Position numbers and translations under genes: made by a program. The notes under the pieces are model-generated. The model was not told where the DNA came from and did not search any database. It was given only the letters and a program-made list of their open reading frames with translations. A stretch of DNA of 20,397 nt from the NCBI GenBank assembly GCA_014653935.1, contig JACWDU010000008.1, forward strand, positions 1 to 20,397. The letters run 5' to 3'. Below are positions 1 through 6,624 of this stretch, piece by piece (the stretch's first letter is position 1; every line of letters starts with the position of its first letter). This stretch comes from Pelagibacterales bacterium SAG-MED23. GTDB lineage: Bacteria > Pseudomonadota > Alphaproteobacteria > Pelagibacterales > Pelagibacteraceae.

Positions 1-1
1 G

Positions 2-1216
2 AAAAAAAAAAAAATAAAGAAAATTCCAATAAAAAATAAAAAAAAAGCTACACCTAAAAATAAGAAAAAAGTTAATAAACCAAAGATAATTTTAAAAGTA
101 AAAAAAACTAAAGTAAAAAATAAAAAAAAAAAAAAGAAATCAAAGAAAATTTTTAAAGTAAAAAAGACTAAATCAAAAAAAAAAAAAATTCTAAAGAAAG
201 TAATTAAAAATAATTTAATCACAAAATCTGTAAGAGTTGAAGAAAAAATAAAATCTAAGTTAAATGTTAAAGTAAAATTTGATATTTTTGCTTTAGATAG
301 AGGTATTTCAAAATTTTTCAATTCTATAGAAGGAAAAATAAATGAATTCAAATCCCAAAGAAAAGATGAAAAACGAAGATTAAAATTAATAGATATTGAA
401 AAAAAGGATAAAGAAAAGTTAAAAATAAAAAATAAAAAAATATTAGATGAAGAGCGTAGACTTAAATTTAAAGAACAAGAGTTAAAAGAAGAAGAAAGAA
501 TAGAAAGACTAAGATCAAAAGATCTAAAATTATTTTTACGAAAAGAACAAGCTCTTTTAAGAAAAGAACAATCAGAAAGACAGAAGAAGTTTTTACAAGA
601 ATTAAGAATTCAAAAGCAAATTGAAAGGTTTAGAATAAGAGAAGTCAAAGAATTGGAAAAACTAGAGAGAATTTCCTTAAAAGAAAAAAGAGACGATTAT
701 GGTGCGCTTCAACAGAGGATAGAAAACTTAAAAAATAAATATAGATTAATAAGAGACCAAAAAATAAGAGAAAGAGTAGAGGCGCTTGGAGTTAAAACAG
801 ATGAAGCTGACGATAGATCTGCTCTCTTACAGAAAGAGCGGGAATATAATTTAGCTAGGCAGAAAATTGAATTTGCTTTAGAGAGTTTTTATAGAAGTGC
901 TAACAGTTTAGTCTTTCAATTAAACAAAAGATATATCACCAGACATATGTCTATCTTTAGATGTATAGACAAAAGGTTTGAGACTGGAGAAATCTTTATT
1001 AAATGGGACGAGTCCGCAGATGATGAGTGGCTAATTCTAATCTATATAAAGGACAATTCACCTGATAAAGGAATAATAATAGAAGATAAGACAAATGAAG
1101 AAAAAAATATGTCTCATGAGTTTAAGCCAAATGAAATTTTCAAGGCCTCAGATCTAATGGTAGACTCTTTAACCCAACTTATTTCAAAAAAAAGACAAAA
1201 ACAGCAGAAAAATTAA
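2..1216 (+). CDS. Lysine-rich coiled-coil protein of unknown function (5' end outside window)
   Basis: The frame beginning at base 2 is open without a stop to the TAA at 1214-1216, so at least 404 residues are visible and the true start lies left of the window. An apparent TTG start at 653 is only an internal codon. The first ~75 visible residues are mostly lysine with scattered Pro, Val, Ile and Thr, encoded by A runs up to 14 bases long. Residues ~80-275 are rich in Lys, Glu, Arg and Gln with a heptad-like pattern, suggesting a long coiled coil. The last ~120 residues have ordinary composition (ending SLTQLISKKRQKQQKN) and probably form a globular domain containing a WDESADDEWLILIY strand-like segment. 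I see no signal peptide or membrane segment in the visible part. I do not recognise the family. The basic tail could bind nucleic acid or be a disordered linker; that is inference. It converges on the regulator gene with a 3-base gap. Confidence 0.75.
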   Translation, partial: KKKKIKKIPIKNKKKATPKNKKKVNKPKIILKVKKTKVKNKKKKKKSKKIFKVKKTKSKKKKILKKVIKNNLITKSVRVEEKIKSKLNVKVKFDIFALDRGISKFFNSIEGKINEFKSQRKDEKRRLKLIDIEKKDKEKLKIKNKKILDEERRLKFKEQELKEEERIERLRSKDLKLFLRKEQALLRKEQSERQKKFLQELRIQKQIERFRIREVKELEKLERISLKEKRDDYGALQQRIENLKNKYRLIRDQKIRERVEALGVKTDEADDRSALLQKEREYNLARQKIEFALESFYRSANSLVFQLNKRYITRHMSIFRCIDKRFETGEIFIKWDESADDEWLILIYIKDNSPDKGIIIEDKTNEEKNMSHEFKPNEIFKASDLMVDSLTQLISKKRQKQQKN

Positions 1217-1219
1217 TAT

Positions 1220-2644
1220 TTATTCGTTCACGTAAACAGAAACTCCTCTTGAATTTATGTCTACGTCAAATTTCTTATGCAGAGGAGGAAAAGCTCTTTG
1301 AGAACAATCTAACCTGTCACATGTTCTGCAAGATACACCTATGGGTAATTCTGATTTTTTATCACCGAGATCTAAGTTTTCTGTATAAACAAATTCTTTT
1401 GCATATTTTGCCTCACAACCTAGACCTATGGATAGCATACTTTTTTTTTGTCCATATCGTCCAACACCTTTTTCAACAGTTTTAGCAATGCAAACATACT
1501 TTTCACCATTTGTCATTTTACTAACTGCAGCTTGAATTACACCTGGTCTGGAAAAAGCAGAATAAACATTCCATCTTGGACAAGCTCCTCCATATCTAGG
1601 TATTTCTATACCTGATAATGAAAATCTTTTAGAAATATTTCCTGCAACATCTACTCTTAAAAAGTGAAAAGGTATTCCAGGAAGTTTTGGATCTTGCAAG
1701 CATGTTACTCTATGAGCAACCTGTTCAAACGAAGTTGCAAAAGTATTTTGTAAAAGTTCTAAATCATATTTTAATTCTTTACATTCTTTATGAAAAAGAG
1801 AGTAAGGCATTAATATTGCAGCTCCACAATAATTTAAAAGTGCAACTCTTGTTAACTTTTTAGATTCATCTGTTGGAAAATTAAATGTTGCAAGATATTC
1901 ATCAATTTTTTTTGATGCTCCCTCCTGGGAAATTTGTGCTGCAGCAAAAAGTTTTTTTGTCTCAAGTGAAAGATAATCAGATAAAAATAATTCTTTATCT
2001 TTTACCTTATAAATTTTTGAGAATGGTTTTCCTTCTTTAGGTATTACATCTTTTACAGTTATACCATATTCATCTTTTAAAAACTCGCATAGAGCAATAT
2101 ATCTTGTTCTGTTATTTTGCTTAACTTGATCAAAAATTCCGTTAGCAAATTCTTCTAATTTTGGAAAAAAATTTTTATTTTCTTGTAAAAAGTCAGAAAT
2201 TACCTCCCCAGGGAAGGCATTTTTTCTTCCATCAATAATTTTACCTGAAATATTTTCCAACTTGTTAAAAATATCATGATCTTTTTGTTTAAAGTTATCA
2301 CCCAGTTTAATTAAAGCTTTAGCAATTTTTGGGTTGGTATTAACTAAATCTTTTACTTCAGGGCCCAAGATATCTAAATCCTCAAAAAGCTCATCACCTA
2401 ATAATTCAGATATATTGTTTTCTAGATTTATATCTGTTTTACTCGTGAGATCTGAAAGCTCTATTTTAAGTTTATCACAAACCCTTAATAGCAAGTCTCC
2501 ATCTATTTTTCTTTTTCCACTCTCAATTAAATTTAAATAGCTAGGAGAAATTGACATTTCCTCGGCTAGTTTGTTAGCTTGTATACCTAACTGCCTTCTA
2601 AATGCCTTGATTTTTGGACCAATTTTTGTATCTATTTGACTCAT
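1220..2644 (-). CDS. ScfR/RamB-type XRE-family transcriptional regulator of short-chain acyl metabolism
   Basis: This 474-residue protein has an N-terminal XRE-type helix-turn-helix (residues ~8-66, with SPSYLNLIESGKRK as the recognition region). A middle region corresponds to the IrrE/M78-like domain (DUF955). The C-terminal domain (DUF2083 type) ends in the family signature Cys439-x2-Cys442-x4-Cys447 followed by QRAFPPL. This is the architecture of ScfR proteins such as RamB, which control acetate, propionate and glyoxylate genes. The HExxH of active M78 peptidases is absent, so it is probably a ligand sensor and not a protease. An ATG at 2683 would add 13 residues, but that stretch is encoded by the TTTGTAAAT repeats. 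I therefore prefer the ATG at 2642-2644 (protein begins MSQIDTKIG), although no clear Shine-Dalgarno sequence precedes it. The gene diverges from aceA, which is its likely target. Family assignment is strong; the aceA link is inferred from position. Confidence 0.9.
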   Translation of the reverse strand: MSQIDTKIGPKIKAFRRQLGIQANKLAEEMSISPSYLNLIESGKRKIDGDLLLRVCDKLKIELSDLTSKTDINLENNISELLGDELFEDLDILGPEVKDLVNTNPKIAKALIKLGDNFKQKDHDIFNKLENISGKIIDGRKNAFPGEVISDFLQENKNFFPKLEEFANGIFDQVKQNNRTRYIALCEFLKDEYGITVKDVIPKEGKPFSKIYKVKDKELFLSDYLSLETKKLFAAAQISQEGASKKIDEYLATFNFPTDESKKLTRVALLNYCGAAILMPYSLFHKECKELKYDLELLQNTFATSFEQVAHRVTCLQDPKLPGIPFHFLRVDVAGNISKRFSLSGIEIPRYGGACPRWNVYSAFSRPGVIQAAVSKMTNGEKYVCIAKTVEKGVGRYGQKKSMLSIGLGCEAKYAKEFVYTENLDLGDKKSELPIGVSCRTCDRLDCSQRAFPPLHKKFDVDINSRGVSVYVNE

Positions 2645-2651
2645 TTTACTA

Positions 2652-2742
2652 TTTGTAAATTTTGTAAATTTAAATTTACACAAAATTATTCAATTTTACA
2701 AGTAAAATGAAATTAGTTGTAGCATTTGTAAATATTGTAAAT
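2652..2742. promoter_or_regulatory. Candidate ScfR operator cluster in the regulator/aceA divergent region
   Basis: Two tandem 9-base repeats, TTTGTAAAT followed by TTTGTAAAT, lie at 2652-2669. A related pair, TTTGTAAAT then ATTGTAAAT, lies at 2725-2742. The two pairs start 73 bases apart, close to seven helical turns. Between them are an imperfect inverted copy (ATTTACACAAA, 2674-2684) and a near-palindrome TTTTAC-AA-GTAAAA (2694-2707). The core TTTGTAAA differs by one base from the TTTGCAAA core I recall for RamB of Corynebacterium glutamicum. The location suggests autoregulation and control of the small ORF and aceA. The repeats are directly visible; the binding protein is inferred. In DNA this AT-rich, single copies would arise by chance, but two ordered pairs in one gap are less likely to. 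Confidence 0.55.
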
Positions 2743-2754
2743 TATAAGATTGTT

Positions 2755-2916
2755 ATGGAAAAAAACAAAATTAATAACATTGAGACTAGCTACCAAGTTA
2801 CTAATAAAGAAGAACATTCTGAGCATAAATCTAAAGGTATTTACATTAGAGACGATCATTGCGATTGGGGATCAAGCGGAATGAACGAATTTACAGAAGA
2901 ATACAGTTCAAAATAG
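2755..2916 (+). CDS. Small hydrophilic protein of unknown function upstream of aceA
   Basis: An ORF of 53 residues from the ATG at 2755, or 69 residues from an ATG at 2707. I favour the inner start: the outer one lies in the candidate operator cluster, and its extra 16 residues (encoded in part by TTTGTAAAT repeats) look unlike the rest. Neither start has a strong Shine-Dalgarno sequence. The peptide is charged and polar, with no membrane segment or signal peptide. Its most distinctive part is a C-terminal block, GIYIRDDHCDWGSSGMNEF, which contains single Cys and His residues and looks like a real conserved protein rather than random AT-rich translation. The stop is 47 bases before the aceA start on the same strand, so the two are probably co-transcribed. 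I do not recognise a family. It could be a small metabolic protein, a regulatory peptide or an untranslated leader. Confidence 0.5.
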   Translation: MEKNKINNIETSYQVTNKEEHSEHKSKGIYIRDDHCDWGSSGMNEFTEEYSSK

Positions 2917-2948
2917 TAAATAAGTTAATTCTAGTCATTTTATCACAA

Positions 2949-2957
2949 AGAGAGGGG
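2949..2957 (+). promoter_or_regulatory. Shine-Dalgarno sequence for aceA
   Basis: The purine run AGAGAGGGG ends six bases before a GTG codon at 2964-2966. It supports GTG as the aceA start, and it is among the clearest ribosome binding sites in a window where many starts have weak ones. Confidence 0.6.
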
Positions 2958-2963
2958 TTTTAA

Positions 2964-4238
2964 GTGTCAGCTGAGAATATTTCATACGATTTACAGAGAT
3001 TTGCAGGAATTAAAAGAGATTATACACCAGAAGAAGTTGAGAGATTAAGAGGATCTATCAAAATTGAGTATTCGATGTGTAAAATGCAGTCTCAAAAATT
3101 ATGGAAACTTCTTAATTCAGAGCCTTATGTTAACACCTTAGGTTCTCTTTCAGGAAATCATGCAGTTCAACACGCTAAAGCTGGACTAAAAGCAATTTAT
3201 TTAAGTGGATGGCAAGTAGCAGCTGATGCTAACAGTGCTGGAGAAATGTATCCAGATCAATCTTTATACCCATACGATAGTGCACCAAAATTAGTTGAAA
3301 CAATGAATAATTCCTTAACTAGAGCAGATCAAATTCAGCATATGGAAATTATTGATGGAGATATGGATAAAAGTAAAAGAACTGATTACATGTTACCGAT
3401 CATAGCAGATGGTGAGGCTGGATTTGGTGGACCACTCAATGTTTTTGAATTAACTAAAAAATTTATTAGAGCAGGTGCTGCAGGAGTGCACTTTGAAGAT
3501 CAGTTAGCTAGTGAAAAAAAATGTGGTCATATGGGCGGAAAAGTTTTGGTTCCAACTGGAACAATGGTAAGAAATCTTAAGGCTGCAAGATTGGCAGCTG
3601 ATATAGCAGATGTTCCATTAATAATTTTAGCTAGAACAGATGCAAATGCTGCAAAACTAATTACAAATGATTTTGATGAAAATGATAAGTCATTTCTAAC
3701 TGGTGAAAGATCTCCAGAAGGTTTTTTCTACGTAAAAGATGGAATAGACCAAGCAATTTCAAGAGGTCTTGCTTATGCACCTTATGCAGATTTAATCTGG
3801 TGTGAAACAGCAACGCCAAATTTAGAAGAGGCAAAAAAATTTGCTGATGCCATCCATGCTAAGTTTCCAGGAAAAATGTTAGCATACAATTGTTCACCTT
3901 CATTTAACTGGAAGAAACATTTATCAGATGACGAAATCGGATCTTTCCAAAGAAAAATTGGTGAGATGGGCTATAAGTTTCAATTTATTACTTTAGCTGG
4001 TTTCCATACACAAAATATTGCAATATTTGAATTAGCAGAAAAATATAAAAAAGAAGGAATGACAGCTTACTCAAAAATCCAAGAGAATGAATTTGCTAGA
4101 GAAAAAGATGGGTATACAAGTGTTAAACACCAAAGAGAAGTTGGGACATCTTATTTTGATGCTGTTTCAAATACTATTAGCTCAGGAAAAAGTTCAACTA
4201 CTGCAATGGAAGGCTCAACTGAATCTGAGCAGTTTTAA
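2964..4238 (+). CDS. aceA: Isocitrate lyase
   Basis: Isocitrate lyase cleaves isocitrate to glyoxylate and succinate in the cytoplasm, the first step of the glyoxylate shunt. The 424-residue product is close to the usual length of bacterial enzymes (about 430). It carries the hallmark KKCGH motif at residues 185-189 with the catalytic Cys187, the metal/substrate loop DGEAGFGG (149-156), [10 protein letters not shown] (81-90), the NCSPSFNW segment (309-316) and the typical C-terminal end [14 protein letters not shown]. Start chosen at GTG 2964, preceded by AGAGAGGGG. No malate synthase gene is adjacent, so the second shunt step must be encoded elsewhere. Control by the neighbouring ScfR-type regulator through the repeats at 2652-2742 is likely but inferred. 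The gap to the preceding small ORF is too short for a glycine riboswitch of the kind known upstream of malate synthase in SAR11. Confidence 0.97.
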   Translation: MSAENISYDLQRFAGIKRDYTPEEVERLRGSIKIEYSMCKMQSQKLWKLLNSEPYVNTLGSLSGNHAVQHAKAGLKAIYLSGWQVAADANSAGEMYPDQSLYPYDSAPKLVETMNNSLTRADQIQHMEIIDGDMDKSKRTDYMLPIIADGEAGFGGPLNVFELTKKFIRAGAAGVHFEDQLASEKKCGHMGGKVLVPTGTMVRNLKAARLAADIADVPLIILARTDANAAKLITNDFDENDKSFLTGERSPEGFFYVKDGIDQAISRGLAYAPYADLIWCETATPNLEEAKKFADAIHAKFPGKMLAYNCSPSFNWKKHLSDDEIGSFQRKIGEMGYKFQFITLAGFHTQNIAIFELAEKYKKEGMTAYSKIQENEFAREKDGYTSVKHQREVGTSYFDAVSNTISSGKSSTTAMEGSTESEQF

Positions 4239-4249
4239 ATGGTAGGTTA

Positions 4250-4540
4250 ATGTTTACTAGTGGACTTCTATTAATAGTAAGCTACTTTTTATTCAAATAT
4301 TCAGTTCAGTGGATACAATATTATAATCAAACAGATCCAAGAATGCCTAACTCTATATGGCGTTATACTTGTGACTATAAAGTTGTAGGTATAAGAGATA
4401 TTTGTGACCTAGATGATAAGCCATTTGTAAGACAAAGAAGGAAAAGAGATAAGATTGTTACTATTATGTATTTTATAGTAATACTTGCCTTTATATTTTC
4501 TATGTATTTTATGGCTAGTTTATTGGGATTTATTCTTTAA
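4250..4540 (+). CDS. Small two-helix membrane protein, unknown function
   Basis: This 96-residue protein starts with a hydrophobic helix (residues ~3-22), followed by a polar middle section (~23-67) with DPRMPNSIWRYTCDY and a basic stretch RQRRKRDK. A second hydrophobic helix runs from ~68 to the C-terminus. By the positive-inside rule the basic loop is probably cytoplasmic, leaving both termini in the periplasm; this is a prediction. A GGTAGG sequence lies just upstream of the ATG. The gene begins 11 bases after aceA and may share its transcript. Its end overlaps the end of the convergent djlA-like gene by 21 bases. I do not recognise a family, although the motif-rich central loop argues for a real gene. 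Confidence 0.6.
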   Translation: MFTSGLLLIVSYFLFKYSVQWIQYYNQTDPRMPNSIWRYTCDYKVVGIRDICDLDDKPFVRQRRKRDKIVTIMYFIVILAFIFSMYFMASLLGFIL

Positions 4541-5251
4541 TTTTTGAATTTGATCCCATGCAGAATTTACGGCTCTCATTTTAGCTTTGCTTTCATCTAT
4601 GACCTCTTGTGGAACACCTTTGCTTAACAATAGATCCGGATGGTGCTCTTTGCTAAGTTTAATATAACGCTTTCTTATTGCTTCCAATGAATCATCAGGC
4701 TTACTCTCTAAAACAATATAAGGATTTAGTTTATCTGATGACTTTCTGCTTTCTTTAATCCCATTAATTTGGGTTTCATTTAAACCAAAAATTTTGGCTA
4801 TATCTTCTATCATCATTAATTCATTATCACTTACGTGCCCGTCAGCTTCAGCTATATAAAAAAGTGTATTAATTACTTCCTCTAATACATTTATATTGCC
4901 TCTATAAACTTCAGCAATTTGTTTTGCATATGGTTCATATCCAGTGCTTTCCTCTTTAGCTTTATTGAAAATTTTACCAACCTGATCTAGTTCACTTTCA
5001 GGTATTTTTAATTTATCTTTCACAGCAATTAATTCTTCACGACTTACTTGTCCATCTGCTTTACTGAGCTTTGCTGATAAAACAATTAGAGATAGTGCAA
5101 AAATTTGTTGTGGTTGTGCAAATGATCTAAATCCACCGCCTGATCTGGCTCTTGACATTTTTCCACCAATCAAAGATCCTAAAAGCATACCGAAAGGCCC
5201 ACCAATTGAAAAACCTAACATTCCACCAATTATGCTCCCCCATATTGCCAT
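4520..5251 (-). CDS. djlA: DjlA-like membrane-anchored J-domain co-chaperone with TerB domain
   Basis: The 243-residue product has an N-terminal glycine-zipper hydrophobic segment (residues 1-30, repeated GG and GxxxG spacing). This is followed by a Gly/Arg/Ser linker, an acidic helical TerB-type domain (~48-168, with the paired KADGQVS and EADGHVS segments) and a C-terminal J domain (~176-240). The J-domain HPD tripeptide needed to stimulate DnaK is at 204-206. This order matches DjlA of E. coli, a type III membrane protein of similar length that recruits DnaK at the inner membrane. The ATG overlaps the stop of the upstream gene as TAATG, so the two are probably translationally coupled. The 3' end runs 21 bases into the convergent small membrane protein gene. 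Family assignment is firm; exact orthology to E. coli DjlA is less certain. Confidence 0.88.
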   Translation of the reverse strand: MAIWGSIIGGMLGFSIGGPFGMLLGSLIGGKMSRARSGGGFRSFAQPQQIFALSLIVLSAKLSKADGQVSREELIAVKDKLKIPESELDQVGKIFNKAKEESTGYEPYAKQIAEVYRGNINVLEEVINTLFYIAEADGHVSDNELMMIEDIAKIFGLNETQINGIKESRKSSDKLNPYIVLESKPDDSLEAIRKRYIKLSKEHHPDLLLSKGVPQEVIDESKAKMRAVNSAWDQIQKLKNKSQ

Positions 5252-5937
5252 TACTCAAAACTCCTTAATCTATATTCCCAGTTACCCATTTTACTATAAG
5301 TTACTTTTAATATTAAATTATTTTTAGGATTATACCAAACATCAAATTCAAATTTTTTTTCATCAGAAAGATTTTCATCATTTGATTTAATATTAAAGTG
5401 TTCTGTTAAATATTCTTTACCATTAATAGTAATATTTTCATTTCCTATTAAATTAACTGTCTGTTTTTTGATGCTTCCAGATAAAGGACTGATTTGTTTG
5501 TCTGCTTTGAAAATTTTATGGTTCCACCAATTGCCAATTGTACAATCTAAACTAGCTTCACCTTTATATGATGACCCATCTATAATAAATTTATTTGAAG
5601 ATTGATTATAATTTAAATTCACATATTTCTCTTTATCATTTTGAAAAGTGTTTGATTTAAAAAAAATTAATTTATCATCTTTGTACTTTTCTATTGTTTC
5701 ACTTAATATTGAAAAAACTTTAACACCAAATAATTCCACTTTAAAATTAGTATAATTTTTTACTACAAATAAATCCTCATCATATTCAAAGAAGTAGTTG
5801 GTGCTACCAATTACTTCATTATTTCTTAGGACATCCATCTCAATTTTTTTAAGTCCTTTATAATGACTGCTATGTGCCATCGCTTGAGTGGCAAACATAA
5901 TAATTATTGATACGAGTATAAATTGTTTCATTTTCAT
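5251..5937 (-). CDS. Secreted periplasmic protein, DUF6134/DUF3108-like
   Basis: The 228-residue protein opens with a clear Sec signal peptide (MKMKQFILVSIIIMFATQAMA), with likely cleavage after AMA at residue 21. The mature part is rich in alternating hydrophobic strands, for example IEMDVLRNNEVIGSTNYFF near the start and FDVWYNPKNNLILKVTY near the end. It suggests a soluble beta-rich periplasmic fold like the DUF6134 or DUF3108 families, whose members often end with a FDVWY-NP-LK-pattern. There is no lipobox and no second membrane segment. It is the first gene of a two-gene unit with the DjlA-like gene (TAATG overlap). Function is unknown; the family name is from recollection of pattern, not from a search. 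Confidence 0.7.
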   Translation of the reverse strand: MKMKQFILVSIIIMFATQAMAHSSHYKGLKKIEMDVLRNNEVIGSTNYFFEYDEDLFVVKNYTNFKVELFGVKVFSILSETIEKYKDDKLIFFKSNTFQNDKEKYVNLNYNQSSNKFIIDGSSYKGEASLDCTIGNWWNHKIFKADKQISPLSGSIKKQTVNLIGNENITINGKEYLTEHFNIKSNDENLSDEKKFEFDVWYNPKNNLILKVTYSKMGNWEYRLRSFE

Positions 5938-5976
5938 AGATTTTAGTTAAAGAAAGTATAAATAATAGTTAAATAT

Positions 5977-6624
5977 ATGTTCCTTACTATCAAAAATATT
6001 CCAAAAGTATCATGGAGTTCTCAAGAGACATTTAATTTAAAGCCAAAATTATCAACATTATTTTTCCTTTGTTTTGGGCTTATATTATTTGGTTTTGGTG
6101 AAGCATTAGTTGTTATTTCATTTATTGGCAACTCTCCATGGACTGTTATGGCTCAAGGAATTTCAATTAATTCAGGATTGTCCATTGGTATTGTCACTTT
6201 TATAGTAAGTGTTGCTGTCTTGTCATTATGGTTTTTTTTAAAACAAAAACCGGGTCTTGGCACCATATTCAATATTGTAATAATTGCAGCAATGTTAGAC
6301 ATAACAATTGCATTAATACCAACTCCTGAAACTTACATTATGAAATTATTAATGGCTGCAGCAGGTGTTATGATAGTTGGGGTGGGGAGTGGCATCTATT
6401 TAATTGCCAATCTAGGTCCAGGACCTAGGGATGGTTTGATGACTGGTTTACAAAAAAAAACTAATCTACCAATTGCTGCTGTTAGATCTTTTATTGAAAT
6501 TTCTGTAGCTTCAGTTGGTTGGTATTTAGGAGGAACAATTGGAATAGGAACTTTAATGTTTGCTTTTGGAATCGGTCCCTGCATTGCTTTAAGTTTATAT
6601 ATTATAGATAAAATAATGAACTAA
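5977..6624 (+). CDS. YczE/YitT-like integral membrane protein
   Basis: A 215-residue protein with a short polar N-terminus and about five hydrophobic helices (~26-50, ~68-88, ~95-115, ~122-145, ~165-210, the last probably two). It has the GPGPRDGLM motif at 147-155, and a related NSPWTVMAQGIS element at 52-63. This repeat of a short conserved loop after a helix is the signature of the YczE/YitT-type membrane family (COG2364), whose transport or signalling role is not established. The ATG lies 39 bases from the divergently transcribed DUF6134-like gene, so their promoters share this short gap. The 3' end overlaps the convergent typA by four bases. Confidence 0.85.
   Translation: MFLTIKNIPKVSWSSQETFNLKPKLSTLFFLCFGLILFGFGEALVVISFIGNSPWTVMAQGISINSGLSIGIVTFIVSVAVLSLWFFLKQKPGLGTIFNIVIIAAMLDITIALIPTPETYIMKLLMAAAGVMIVGVGSGIYLIANLGPGPRDGLMTGLQKKTNLPIAAVRSFIEISVASVGWYLGGTIGIGTLMFAFGIGPCIALSLYIIDKIMN

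Noticed and set aside
2645..2683. Upstream ATG that would extend the ScfR regulator by 13 residues
   Set aside because: The extension is encoded by the TTTGTAAAT repeats and adds Lys/Phe/Thr residues outside the XRE domain; the inner ATG gives the normal family N-terminus.
2917..2963. Possible glycine riboswitch upstream of aceA
   Set aside because: Only 47 bases separate the small ORF from aceA and no aptamer-like stems are visible. The SAR11 glycine riboswitch I know of precedes malate synthase.
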